Shown here: positions 8,305 through 16,839 of the stretch, piece by piece
Numbering within the stretch: the first letter of the stretch is position 1
Layout of the letters: each line of letters starts with the position of its first letter
Origin: JBBPZA01 sp963728925
GTDB taxonomy: Bacteria; Actinomycetota; Thermoleophilia; Solirubrobacterales; Solirubrobacteraceae
DNA: 64,000 nt
Assembly: GCA_963728925.1 (NCBI GenBank)
Contig: CAVSMB010000029.1
Span: forward strand, 124,001-188,000
Direction: 5' to 3'
Notes under the pieces: model-generated
What the model was told of the DNA's origin: nothing
Databases searched by the model: none
Seen by the model: the letters and a program-made list of their open reading frames with translations, nothing else
Program-made: the position numbers and the translations under genes

Positions 8305-10026
8305 TCAGGGGTCGGTCGTCGTGCTCTGGTAGGCGTCGTGGGGGACGCCGAGCAGGTCGAGGACGTGGCGCTGGAGGTCGCTGAGGTCGGGTTCGAAGAC
8401 CTGCACGATGTCGCCGTCGTGGGTGGTGAGGTGGTGGCGGGCGGTGTTGGCGAAGAGATCGAAGACGCGTGCGGCGGTGGGTGCCTTGGAGGGGCGGTCT
8501 TCGTGGTAGAGCGCGAGGTCGGCGATGTCGTTGTGGGCCATCGCGGAACGCAGTTCTCGTTCGATCAGGCACTGGGTGAGCAGCGCGATGAACTCGCAGC
8601 ACGCGAGGCCCTCGATCCGTGACGGGGACTTCAGCGTGATCGGGGCCGCTTGGAGGACGGTCTTGAGCTGGTGGTGGCGGTTCTCGAGGTTGGGCTGGTA
8701 GCGGTAGGCGGCGAGGATCTCGGGGTCGGTGAGGTCGCGGTCGTTGCTGACCAGCGGGAAGCAGCCGTCGGTGGCGGCGTCGTAGGCGACGTTCTCGTCG
8801 TCGACGCGGAACGTGAGCGTGAGGACGGTCTTCTCGGTGCGGCGGTAGCGCGTCTGGGCGCCGGGGCGGCCGCGCTTCTCCTGGCGGAAGCTCTCCTGGA
8901 CGGTCTCTGCGATTTCGTAGGTGATCCAGCGCTCGGCGCCGGTGCTGGTCAGCGCGGCGTTGGCGGCTTGCTCGGCGGCGACCCTGGTCTTGATCCGTGA
9001 GCGCGGGCCGGCGAGCCGTGCCTGGACGGCTTCCAGGGCCAGCATCCCGCGCTCGATGCGGGCGCGGCGGGCCTCGGCGTCGCGCTCGTGCTTCTGGGAT
9101 GAGCGCACCCAGACGATCCGGTGCCCGTCCGATGTCGGGATCGGCGCCGGCGCTGTCCACCACACGCTGTCGGGGTCGTCCTGGCACTTGCCCGGACGCC
9201 GGCACGCCTCGGTGAAGTCGAAGGCGTGCGTCTGCGCCCACGCGCGGAGCTGGCCGTCCTCGGCGCGTGAGCGCGGCAGCACGCTGATGAAGCGCCCGCC
9301 GCGGGAGTCGATGTGGGCCATGTTCTCGCGGGTGGCCAGCTTGCAGTCCTCGACGTAGAGGAAGTCCGCCCGGCCGACCAGCTCCACCAGGCCGTCCCAG
9401 GTGGCGATGTGCGTCTGGTCGTCGGTCGTGTTGCCGTCCAGCAGGCGGTGCGCGAGCGGCACCGCCCCGTCGGCGCTGACGGTCAGCGTGAGCACGAACT
9501 GCTTCAGATCGGGGCGATGGTCCTTGGAGTGGCCCAGCGCGGCGGCCGCGGTCGGCTTGCCGCCGCGCGAGCGGCCGTCCGCGCGTTCGTAGTCGCCGTG
9601 CAGGCTGATCGACGTCGAGTCGTTGTGCAGCTGCGAGCAGTCGATGTCGAACTCGGCGATCACGCCGAGCATCAGCGCGGTCAGCAGCGAGCCCCGATCG
9701 GCGTCAAAGAGCTGATCAAGCGCCCGGCCGAGCCGGTCGTCGTTGAGCAGCCCCAGATCCTCGCCGCCGAGCCCGAGCAGCGCCGGGTCATAGCGCGCGG
9801 CCCACTCGGCCAGGCCGTAGAGCGGCTCACGCGCAACGCACAGGTTGCGCACCAGCAGCCCGATCGCCGCGCCCGCGCCCAGCGCGACGCGCCGGTCGCC
9901 GGCGCGCAGATGACGCTCCAGCAGCCCGGCCAGGCCGATCCTCACCAGGAACCGGTCGATGATCGGCAGCGCCCCCAGCCGCCAGGAGCGCAACTGAAAC
10001 GGGCCGCTCTGATCGTGTTCCGTCAT
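8305..10026 (-). CDS. IS1634-family (IS4 superfamily) transposase
   Basis: About 573 aa from the ATG at 10026. The N-terminal part has the DUF4277-type signature GLLNDDRLGRALDQLF. The DDE domain follows with DCSQLHNDSTSISLHGDY (first Asp region), GRADFLYVEDCKLATREN (second Asp) and a C-terminal YRYQPNLENRHHQLK with the Glu. The frame is open to near the left end, so the protein seems complete. A longer upstream frame (to 10095) would overlap the divergent gene and is unlikely. It should cut and paste the element using the 18-bp ends. Confidence 0.85.
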   Translation of the reverse strand: MTEHDQSGPFQLRSWRLGALPIIDRFLVRIGLAGLLERHLRAGDRRVALGAGAAIGLLVRNLCVAREPLYGLAEWAARYDPALLGLGGEDLGLLNDDRLGRALDQLFDADRGSLLTALMLGVIAEFDIDCSQLHNDSTSISLHGDYERADGRSRGGKPTAAAALGHSKDHRPDLKQFVLTLTVSADGAVPLAHRLLDGNTTDDQTHIATWDGLVELVGRADFLYVEDCKLATRENMAHIDSRGGRFISVLPRSRAEDGQLRAWAQTHAFDFTEACRRPGKCQDDPDSVWWTAPAPIPTSDGHRIVWVRSSQKHERDAEARRARIERGMLALEAVQARLAGPRSRIKTRVAAEQAANAALTSTGAERWITYEIAETVQESFRQEKRGRPGAQTRYRRTEKTVLTLTFRVDDENVAYDAATDGCFPLVSNDRDLTDPEILAAYRYQPNLENRHHQLKTVLQAAPITLKSPSRIEGLACCEFIALLTQCLIERELRSAMAHNDIADLALYHEDRPSKAPTAARVFDLFANTARHHLTTHDGDIVQVFEPDLSDLQRHVLDLLGVPHDAYQSTTTDP

Positions 10027-10074
10027 CAGCTTGAAGTAAGCTACTGACAGCCACGGACAGAACGGCCGGACCCG

Positions 10075-10416
10075 ATGACGCCGCCCACGCCACAAGACGA
10101 CCGCCGCCGCGACGAACTGCTCGCGCAGATCGCCCAGCTGGGGTTCTGCCTGCCCGGCACGCTGACCGAGCGCCGCACTCGCTGCTCAAGCCCCGGCTGC
10201 CGCTGCCGCCAAGACCCCCCGACCCTGCACGGCCCCTACTACTCCTGGACACGCAAGATCAACGGCAAGACCGTGACCCGCACGCTGACCCCCGAGCAGG
10301 CCCACCGCTACCAGCCCTGGTTCGACGACGCCCGCCAGCTACGAGCGCTCGCCGCCGAGCTCGAAGCGCTCTCGCTCAGGCTCGCCCAGGACGCCGAAGG
10401 GTGGGGGGAGAAATAG
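10075..10416 (+). CDS. DUF6788 family protein, IS-borne
   Basis: 113 aa. A conserved core reads LGFCLPGTLTERRTRCSSPG, then CRCRQDPPTLHGPYYSWTRK and NGKTVTRTLTPEQA. The CxxxxCxC cysteine cluster may bind a metal. A C-terminal helix rich in Leu, Ala and Glu follows. This family is often seen beside transposase genes, but its role is not known. A regulatory or DNA-binding role in transposition is a guess. It is divergent from the transposase with 48 bases between starts, and its stop lies six bases inside the right inverted repeat, so it travels with the element. Confidence 0.75.
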   Translation: MTPPTPQDDRRRDELLAQIAQLGFCLPGTLTERRTRCSSPGCRCRQDPPTLHGPYYSWTRKINGKTVTRTLTPEQAHRYQPWFDDARQLRALAAELEALSLRLAQDAEGWGEK

Positions 10417-10422
10417 CGGCCG

Positions 10423-10440
10423 AGAAGTGCGGAACGAGAG
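10423..10440. repeat. IS1634-like right inverted repeat
   Basis: AGAAGTGCGGAACGAGAG, an exact reverse complement of the left end. The TCAGGC duplication follows at 10441-10446. Confidence 0.9.
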
Positions 10441-10463
10441 TCAGGCCGCATGGCGACGAGAAA

Positions 10464-10489
10464 GAGGAGCCTCCTTCGGGGGGCTCCTC
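10464..10489 (+). terminator. TTCG-capped hairpin
   Basis: An 11-bp stem (GAGGAGCCTCC / GGGGGCTCCTC, one G-T pair) is closed by a TTCG tetraloop. A very stable hairpin between the IS end and the 3' end of the PolX-like gene. It could terminate transcription from either side. It resembles the hairpin after the tRNA at 63-84. Confidence 0.6.
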
Positions 10490-10629
10490 GCTCTTGCGGG
10501 CGGCTGCCGGAGGCACGATGCAAGCACATTGCGCTGCGCGACAACAGCGGTCGTCGCGTGAGACGGCGAGTCATGGCGCTCAGCGCGCGGCCGATCGCCG
10601 GCGCGCCACCGGATTGTCCGGGGATAACC

Positions 10630-12318
10630 CTAGTGTCGGTCCGCCGGGCGCCTGTCGCGGCTCAGGAGAGTCTCCAGCGGCCGGGTGTTGAGAACGTCGG
10701 CGGCCGTGGCCCACCCGCGGCGCGCGGTGGCGACCGAAAGCGTGATGTTGTCCAGGCCCGCCGGGGAGTGCGCGTCGGTGGAGCAGACGATCGGAACGCC
10801 GGCGCGCAGCGCGTCGCGCACGTGCTCGCCGCTGAGGTCCAGCCGGGCGGGCAGGCCGTTGACCTCCAGGGCGACGCCCTGCGTTCGAGCGACCTCGAAG
10901 ATCCGCTCGAGGTCGAGTGCGTTCTCCGGTCGGCGGTTGATGATGCGGCCGGTGGGGTGGCTCAGACAGCGGACGGCGGGGTGGCGCAGGGCCTCCTCCA
11001 CCCGTTTGGTCATCTCCGGGCGGGACATTCGCTGCCCGCCGTGCACGCTGGCCTGGACCCAGTCGAGCTCAGCGAGGACGTCGTCGGGGAGGTCGAGCCG
11101 CCCGTCGGGGAGGATGTCGCACTCGATCCCGCGCAGCACCCGGAACGGAGCCACCTCCGCGTTGGCCGCCGCGATCTCGTCACCCTGGCGGCGGACGTCG
11201 TCGGGGGTGAGCCCCTGCACCGCCCCCACCGCGGGGGTGTGGTCGCAGATGGCCAGGTACTCATAGCCTCGTGCGCGAGCGGCGCGCGCCATCTCCGCGA
11301 CGCTCACCCGCCCGTCTGACCACGTCGTGTGGCAGTGCAGGTCTCCCCGCATCTGCTCGATCTCGACCAGGGGCGGCGGCACTCCGCGGAAGGGCGCCTC
11401 GCGCAGCTCTGGGGGGCACCAGGGCACGCCCAGGGCCGCGTAGACCGCGTCCTCGTCGGGCCCGGCGGGCAGCGGCTCGAGCGCCGCCACGTACTCGGCC
11501 GACCCGGTCGCGCGCATCACCGCGGTGCCGACCTGGTCGGGCTCGGGGACCGTCACCTCCACGGGGACCCCGTCCACGGTGACCCCGACGGCGTGGCGCT
11601 CGCCCCGGTCGATCACGGCAACGATCTGGGGCAGCTCCGCGAACCGCGCCAGGACCGCATCGGGATGTGACGCCGCGCGGACGACGGCGAGCTGGTGGCA
11701 GGAGTCACGCCAGCGCCGGACGTCCCCCGCGGGCTCGGCCTCAAGCGCACGCGCGATACCGCCGACGAGATCTCTGGCGCGGTTGAGCCACACGCCCCTC
11801 GGCGAGCGCGCTTCGGTCTCCCGGGTCAGCGCCGACACGATCTGCGCCTCGGTCTTGGGGCCGATGCCAGGCACGTCGCGCAGGCGGCCTGCACCGGCCG
11901 CCTCCCGCAGCTCGCCGGCGGTGCGGATCTCGAGCGCGCGGGCGATGTCGATGGCGCGCTGGGCGCTCAGCCCGAGGTAGCGGCCGAGGCCGACGAGGTC
12001 GGGCACGACGTCGCGCTCGAGTTCGGCGAGCTCCGCGATCCGTCCCGTGGCCACGAGCTCGCGCAGGCGGGCCTCGATCCCGGGGCCGATACCCCGAAGC
12101 TCGCGACCGCGACCGGCGGCGACGAGCTCGGCGACCGGGACTCCGCTCTGGCGGACGGTCTCGGCCGCCCGCCGGTAGGCGCGGATCGTGTACGGATTGG
12201 CGTCGCCGAGCTCCAGCACCGCCGCGAAGGCGTCGAGCCGGTCGGAGATGTCGGCGTTGTCCACGAGACCGCGGTCACCCGTGCGCGCGGGCCGGCGTTC
12301 GGTCACGTCGTCTGCCAT
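10630..12318 (-). CDS. PolX-family PHP phosphoesterase with degenerate polymerase domain
   Basis: 562 aa. An N-terminal 8-kDa/HhH region shows GIGPGIEARL and DVPGIGPKTEAQI. A palm-like region (about 200-310) ends in GTAVMRATGSAEY, the conserved TGS of family X. The C-terminal PHP domain is intact: GDLHCHTTWSDG, ICDHTPAV, GIECDIL, VHGG, CLSHPTGRI and STDAH metal ligands. Where PolX enzymes have the catalytic GDxD, this protein reads DSCHQLAVV after RRWR, and the third Asp is replaced by Glu (VPVEVTV). So nucleotidyl transfer is probably lost while 3'-5' exonuclease or phosphatase activity may remain. The ATG at 12318 has GAGGAG upstream. A longer GTG-type start is unsupported. Confidence 0.85.
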   Translation of the reverse strand: MADDVTERRPARTGDRGLVDNADISDRLDAFAAVLELGDANPYTIRAYRRAAETVRQSGVPVAELVAAGRGRELRGIGPGIEARLRELVATGRIAELAELERDVVPDLVGLGRYLGLSAQRAIDIARALEIRTAGELREAAGAGRLRDVPGIGPKTEAQIVSALTRETEARSPRGVWLNRARDLVGGIARALEAEPAGDVRRWRDSCHQLAVVRAASHPDAVLARFAELPQIVAVIDRGERHAVGVTVDGVPVEVTVPEPDQVGTAVMRATGSAEYVAALEPLPAGPDEDAVYAALGVPWCPPELREAPFRGVPPPLVEIEQMRGDLHCHTTWSDGRVSVAEMARAARARGYEYLAICDHTPAVGAVQGLTPDDVRRQGDEIAAANAEVAPFRVLRGIECDILPDGRLDLPDDVLAELDWVQASVHGGQRMSRPEMTKRVEEALRHPAVRCLSHPTGRIINRRPENALDLERIFEVARTQGVALEVNGLPARLDLSGEHVRDALRAGVPIVCSTDAHSPAGLDNITLSVATARRGWATAADVLNTRPLETLLSRDRRPADRH

Positions 12319-12446
12319 CGGGGGGGGGCTCCTCGCTTTTCTCGGCACGTCTCCAGCGGCTTGCGCGGTGCTGGAGACGAGCCCCCTGGGGCGGCTCGCG
12401 TTCGCTGCCGGCTTGCCTCCAGGAAGTCGCCCAGGCAAGCTACGGG

Positions 12447-13445
12447 ATGATGGTGGAGCCGATCGGCCTCGAGCCCGTCGACGCGATCACGATGACCACG
12501 CTCGTGGACAACGTGACCGACTCGCTGCTTGCCGACCAGGGGCCGGCGAAGCGGCCCTCCCTGGCGGCCGCGCCGCGGGTGCCGGCGCCGCTGACGGCAG
12601 GCGGCGACACCGATGACGCGCTGCGCGGCGAGCACGGGTTCTCCGCGCTGGTGACGATCGTCAAGGGCGACCGGGAGACCCGCGTGCTCTTCGATGCCGG
12701 CCGGACCCCCGACGGGCTGGTGGAGAACATGCGCCGGCTCGACCTCTCGCCCCGGGACATCGACATCATCGTCCTCAGCCACGGCCATTGGGATCACGTC
12801 ACTGGCATGGACGGGTTGGTCGGCCAGGTGGGCCGCGCGAACATGCCCGTCCTGATCCACCCTGAGTTCTGGACCCGCCGCCGTCTCGCGTTCCCCGGAC
12901 GTGACCCGGTCGAGCTTCCGACGACGAGCAGGAACGCGCTGCAGGGCGCGGGGTTCGAGATCGTCGAGCAGCGCCGGCCGTCCTTCCTGCTCGACGGCTC
13001 GCTGCTGGTCACCGGCGAGGTCGACCGGACCACAGAGTTCGAGCGCGGCTTCCCCGGGCATGAGGCACACCGTCACGGCGGGTGGGCACCCGACCCGCTG
13101 ATCCTCGACGATCAAGCCCTCGTGGCGATGGTGCGCGGACACGGCCTCGTCGTCCTGACGGGCTGCGGGCACTCGGGCATCATCAACATCCTGCGCTACG
13201 TGCGCGAGCTGACCGGCGAGAAGCGGATCCACGCCGTCCTGGGAGGCTTCCACCTCAGCGGGCCGGGGTTCGAGCCGATCATCGGGCCGACCTGCGACGC
13301 GCTCGGCGAGTTCTCCCCCGAGTTCCTCGTGCCGACCCACTGCACCGGCTGGCGAGCCACCCACGCGCTCGCCGGCCGGTTCCCCGAGGCGTTCATCCAG
13401 AACAGCGTCGGCACGCGGTTCGAGTTCGCGGCCGCCGACAGCTGA
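12447..13445 (+). CDS. MBL-fold metallo-hydrolase (MptE/DHPP-synthase-like)
   Basis: 332 aa. The metal site SHGHWDHVTGM (HxHxDH) is at about residue 110. A second ligand region VVLTGCGHSGIINIL follows, and a final PTHCTGW His. The GCGHSG motif and domain order match the subgroup of MBL proteins annotated as 7,8-dihydropterin-6-methyl-aminobenzene-phosphate synthase-like, which includes many proteins of unknown role. No signal peptide. It diverges from the PolX-like gene, and the 128-base gap must hold both promoters. The two in-frame ATGs at 12447 and 12450 cannot be separated. Confidence 0.8.
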   Translation: MMVEPIGLEPVDAITMTTLVDNVTDSLLADQGPAKRPSLAAAPRVPAPLTAGGDTDDALRGEHGFSALVTIVKGDRETRVLFDAGRTPDGLVENMRRLDLSPRDIDIIVLSHGHWDHVTGMDGLVGQVGRANMPVLIHPEFWTRRRLAFPGRDPVELPTTSRNALQGAGFEIVEQRRPSFLLDGSLLVTGEVDRTTEFERGFPGHEAHRHGGWAPDPLILDDQALVAMVRGHGLVVLTGCGHSGIINILRYVRELTGEKRIHAVLGGFHLSGPGFEPIIGPTCDALGEFSPEFLVPTHCTGWRATHALAGRFPEAFIQNSVGTRFEFAAADS

Positions 13446-13504
13446 TCGCGGCCGCCGGCGTCGCGTCCCGTGGCGCGACCGAGACCCTGCCCGGACCCGC
13501 TCCC

Positions 13505-13906
13505 TCAGCCCGCGAGCGCCTTGGCCTTCAGGCTCTCGAACTCGGCCTCGTTGATGGCCCCGGACTCGAGCAGGCCGCGGGCCTTCTCGATCTCGGCGGC
13601 GGGCCCCTGAGACCCTGCGGCGTCGCGCACGCGCTCGTCGAAGGCCTGCTGCGCCTCCTGCTGGTCCCTGGCGCTGCGTTCGGCGATCCCGCGGTGGTAG
13701 AAGATCAGATAGATCAGCACGCCGAAATACGGGGTGATGATGATCACGATCACCCAGAGCGCCTTCACGAATCCGCCCATGTCGTGGCGCCGGAAGATGT
13801 CTACGAAGCAGGTGACGGCGAGCCAGATCCACAGGAGGAAGGCGACGAAGATGAGCATGGACCACAAGACGTCCAAGAACGGATAGTCGGCAGCGAGCAC
13901 GGGCAT
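13505..13906 (-). CDS. Small membrane protein with PLDc_N-like helices and SHOCT domain
   Basis: 133 aa. Two transmembrane helices (about residues 12-35 and 47-70) flank a FRRHDMGGF loop. This layout is typical of the phospholipase-D-nuclease N-terminal (PLDc_N) domain. A charged linker follows, then a SHOCT motif near the C-terminus (EIEKARGLLESGAINEAEFE with KAKAL). SHOCT domains are short oligomerisation modules found at protein ends. The gene stands alone with GGAGAGG before the ATG. The function is unknown, and an envelope-associated role is inference. Confidence 0.8.
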   Translation of the reverse strand: MPVLAADYPFLDVLWSMLIFVAFLLWIWLAVTCFVDIFRRHDMGGFVKALWVIVIIITPYFGVLIYLIFYHRGIAERSARDQQEAQQAFDERVRDAAGSQGPAAEIEKARGLLESGAINEAEFESLKAKALAG

Positions 13907-13992
13907 CGGGACCTCTCCTTGGTTGAGGGACCAGACGACCCTAACGAACGGTGGGCGACCGGGGTAGGAAGCTCGTGATCCCGGCGCAGGCG

Positions 13993-14028
13993 AGCGCGCG
14001 CCGGGCTTCCGGGAGCCCGGCGCGCGCT
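13993..14028 (-). terminator. Strong 15-bp hairpin terminator
   Basis: A perfect 15-bp inverted repeat (arms AGCGCGCGCCGGGCT and its complement) with a TCCGGG loop. It lies 14 bases past the stop of the minus-strand gene at 14042, as expected for its terminator. No T tract. Confidence 0.7.
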
Positions 14029-14041
14029 GAAGCGGCGGCGC

Positions 14042-14470
14042 CTAGACCCTCTGGGGCTGGACCGCCAGGTCGTCCACCCGAGACAGGCCGAACAGGCCGA
14101 TCCTTCCGGCGTTGTCGGCGTCGCCGGAGGCCACGTCGACGGTGTAGAGGCGGGTGATGCCCCGGATCTGCAGGGCGGCGTAGGCGGTGTTCGTGACGGC
14201 CCTGCCGCCGGACAGGCGGCTGTAGACGTCGAAGCCCACGGCCTTTCGCGTATTCACCCCGAGCGAGCCGACCGTCCGGAGAACGCCGTCGTTCGGCGGG
14301 TTCTGCACCAGCTCCTCGGCCAGCGCGCGGTCGGCAAGCAGCCGGAGCCCGAGGCCGTGGATCCTGCGTGCGTAGCGGTCGTAGAGCTCCGTCATCGCGC
14401 GTTCGCGGTCCCCCTGGGCCAGATCGCGCACGAGCTGTGCGTCGCGGTCGCCGGTGGCGATCGGGAGCAT
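14042..14470 (-). pseudogene. Chimeric frame: ECF sigma factor N-terminus fused to DUF4394 C-terminus
   Basis: 142 aa. Residues 1-55 are ECF sigma region 1.2/2.1: DAQLVRDLAQGDRERAMTEL, then YDRYARRIHGLGLRLL and LAEELVQ. From QNPPNDGVLRTVGSLGVN on, the sequence is the C-terminal repeat of a DUF4394 secreted protein (AYAALQ, LYTVDVASGDA). Sigma regions 2.3-4 and the DUF4394 signal peptide and N-terminus are both absent. The simplest reading is an in-frame deletion joining two neighbouring genes. The product is unlikely to work as a sigma factor. A terminator hairpin remains downstream. Confidence 0.75.
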
Positions 14471-14661
14471 GCCCCGCTATCGCGCGCGGCTGCCGAACGG
14501 TTCACCTGCTTGAAGGCGGCAAGGCGGCGGCCCACTGACAGGTCTATGCGGGCGACGCCTCGGTACAGCTCCGGGCGCGACCGGGTGCTCTATGCGCCGG
14601 AGATCGGCTGAGCGCCGGCTCTCGCCTCGCGGGAGGTCGACGGCGCCGGGATTCCGCGGAC

Positions 14662-14693
14662 GGCGCCCCTGCGGTACGCGACCGCGGGGCGCC
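14662..14693 (-). terminator. Hairpin terminator after dodecin
   Basis: GGCGCCCC-T-GCGGT pairs with ACCGC-GGGGCGCC around ACGCG (13 bp with one bulged T). It lies 22 bases beyond the dodecin stop on the minus strand. Confidence 0.6.
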
Positions 14694-14714
14694 GCCGCGA
14701 GGTAGAGCGCGCTC

Positions 14715-14948
14715 CTACTCGTTCGACTTGAACTCGTCCGACCGGTACTTGAACGAGATGGCGAGGCGGACGCGGTAGTTCACCAGCTTGCCGTCCTGGA
14801 TCGTGACGTCCTCGCGCACGACCTCGGCGATGCGAAGGTCGTGGACGGTCTGGGCGGCCGTCTCGACCGCGTTGCGGGCCGCTTCGGCCCATGAGTTCGG
14901 ACTGACCCCGATCACCTCGGTGACCCGGTAGACGCTGCCATCGGCCAT
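14715..14948 (-). CDS. Dodecin (flavin-storage protein)
   Basis: 77 aa, close to the family length of about 70. The dodecin pattern is clear: VYRVTEVIGVSPNSWAEAA, then AQTVHDLRIAEVV, DGKLVNYRVRLAISFKY. Dodecins form hollow dodecamers that bind flavins or CoA in pairs and buffer free FMN/riboflavin. The WAEAARNAVETAAQT helix and the following strands are intact. The ATG follows GGGAGGATCC, a strong ribosome-binding site. It is monocistronic with its own hairpin terminator. Confidence 0.92.
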   Translation of the reverse strand: MADGSVYRVTEVIGVSPNSWAEAARNAVETAAQTVHDLRIAEVVREDVTIQDGKLVNYRVRLAISFKYRSDEFKSNE

Positions 14949-15091
14949 GGATCCTCCCTCGCTAGCTCAACGTTGCGGCGGAACGTATCAAGTGCCGCGA
15001 GGATCGTGCGGGGCGCTCCCGTCCACTGCAGTAAGCTCGCTCGATCGCTCCTGAGCCCAGCACCGCGGCGGACGGAACGCCCCTCGACGAG

Positions 15092-16036
15092 GTGCTCGTC
15101 ATGGAGCGGGAGCACTGGCAGGCCGGCCCCCCGCACGCGCTCTTCAGCCGCATGCGAGCGCAGAGCCCCGTGCACTGGACCTCGCACATCACCGAGTACC
15201 CCGAGGAGGCGGGCTTCTGGTCGGTCACGACCGCCGACGACGTCCACGAGGTCAGCCGCGACTGGGAGACGTACTCGTCGGCCACCGGGATCACCGGGCT
15301 GACCCACGCGATCATCCCGCTCGAGCTGACCCAGGCGATGTTCATCGGCATGGACCCGCCCAAGCACGACCGCCTCAAGGCGCTCTTCCAGCGCGGCTTC
15401 ACGCCGAGGCGCATCGCCGAGCACGAGGACGAGATCCGCGCGATCACGACGCGCGTGCTCGACCGCCTCGAGGGCCGGGCGACCTGCGACCTGGTCACCG
15501 ACGTCGCGCAGCCGGTCGTCTCGCGGGTGATCGGAAGCTTCATGGGGATCCCGCCCGAGGACGACGAGATCTGGGCGCGGCTGATGAACCAGACGCTCGG
15601 GGCGGGCGACCCCGACCTCAACCCGGAGGGCGTCGAGGCGGTCATGGCCCGCGACGTGCCCGAGATCTTCGAGCGCTGTCGCCGCCTGATTGCCGAGCGC
15701 CGCGAACGGCCGACCGACGACCTGACGAGCGTGCTCGTCCACGCCGAGCTCGACGGGGAGAAGCTCGAGGAGCACGAGATCGTTATGGGCTTCTTCCTTC
15801 TCGTCGCCGCGGGCAACGACAGCACGAAGGCGACCTACTGCAGCGGCATGCGCGCACTGCTCGAGGACCCCGGCCAGCGACGGCTCGTGCTCGAGGACCC
15901 CTCGCTGGTGCCGAGTGTTGTGGAGGAGGCGCTGCGCATGTTCCCGGCCTTCGCCCACTTCGGGCGCACGGCGACGCGCGAGGCCGAGCTCGACGGCCGT
16001 GACATCCGCGAGGGCGACAAGGTGCTCATGTGGTAG
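15092..16036 (+). pseudogene. Cytochrome P450, truncated before the heme cysteine
   Basis: 314 aa remain of about 400. The I-helix (LLVAAGNDSTKATY) and the K-helix ExxR (VVEEALRMFP) are present, and the text runs to GRDIREGDKVLMW. There it stops, before the meander and the FGxGxHxCxG heme loop, so no heme thiolate can form. The next bases belong to a truncated gene on the opposite strand. The GTG at 15092 and the ATG at 15101 are both possible starts. The junction at about 16034 looks like a deletion end point, not a point mutation. Confidence 0.85.
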
Positions 16037-16731
16037 GAGGAGTCCAGCCGGAAGTCCGTCCGCAGGTCCTGCCAGCCGTCGCTCGTGCCGAGGTACCCGT
16101 TCGAGGTCTGCACGAAGGCCGGCGATGCGCCGAGCGCGCTCGCGTTGGCGGCGTCGGAGGCGACGATCGTGGCGCCCGCCGTCGAGCCCGAGTCGTCGCC
16201 GCCGTCGTTGGACGGCGCCGGATCGTAGAGCGCGTGGAGCTGTAGCGGGCGCTTGGTGAACGACCGGAACCGCACCTTGACGAGCAGCGTGTCGCGCGCG
16301 GGGTCGGTCACGTAGGTCTTGGTGATCCGGTAGGCGCCTGACTTCGCGGTGTTGACCTGGCGGTACGTCAGGCTCTTGCGGTCCACGAGCTTGACGCGGT
16401 GGTTGGTCGCGTCCACCTCGCGCTCGGCGAACGTGCGGCCATCGGAGACGACGAACTGCAGGTCGCGGACGCTCGGCGTGCCGAGGTCGGGGGAGTAGAC
16501 CTCGGTCAACTCGCCGTTTGCGAGCGTGTACCAGACCCGGCTGCGCGGGGTGGCCGAGGTTCCGAAGCCGTCCTTGTCGGCCGGCGTCCAGACCGCGGGC
16601 TCGCCGGGTGCCCCGGGCGCGGTCGCCGGCGCGGCGCCGGCGGGGGCCGCGATGATCGCGACGACGACGACGACGGCGAAGACGGCGGCCGTCGCCACGC
16701 GCGCGGTTCGCCACGACGGTGTGCGCGGCAT
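16034..16731 (-). pseudogene. Glucodextranase/glucoamylase-like (GH15 N-domain) gene, 3' part deleted
   Basis: Start ATG 16731 has GGGAGGAG upstream. A signal peptide (WRTARVATAAVFAVVVVV, cleavage near AGAAPA) is followed by the glucodextranase N domain: PADKDGFGTSATPRSRVWYT, LTEVYSPDLGTPSVRDLQ and TKTYVTDPARDTLLVKVRF. The true protein sequence ends near WQDLRTDFRLDSSY. Beyond that the open frame runs through the antisense of the truncated P450 gene. The catalytic GH15 domain is gone. The gene would have encoded a secreted alpha-glucan exo-hydrolase. Confidence 0.8.
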
Positions 16732-16839
16732 TCCCCTGCTCCTCCCACGGCGCGCGGCCTCCACGACCACGCTGCTGGCGCCGTAGTACCCGGTCGGTGC
16801 CCTGGATCAACCTCCGTCCGACGTGGGAGTCTTTGCGGC

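Larger units (their letters stand above)
8234..10440 (-). mobile_element. IS1634-like insertion sequence with divergent DUF6788 gene
   Basis: Perfect 18-bp terminal inverted repeats (8234-8251 and 10423-10440) are flanked on both sides by TCAGGC (8228-8233 and 10441-10446), a 6-bp target duplication. The element is about 2.2 kb and holds a transposase gene on the minus strand and a small DUF6788 gene on the plus strand, with a shared promoter gap at 10027-10074. Both genes are intact, so the element looks recent and possibly active. Removing it rejoins the sequence 8233/10447, which puts the hairpin at 10464 about 40 bases after the att-like site. Confidence 0.9.

Noticed and set aside
10027..10095. 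Longer N-terminus for the IS1634-like transposase
   Set aside because: It would overlap the start of the divergent DUF6788 gene; the ATG at 10026 fits the family better.
14042..14470. A working ECF sigma factor gene
   Set aside because: Regions 2.3 to 4 are absent, so it cannot recognise promoters.
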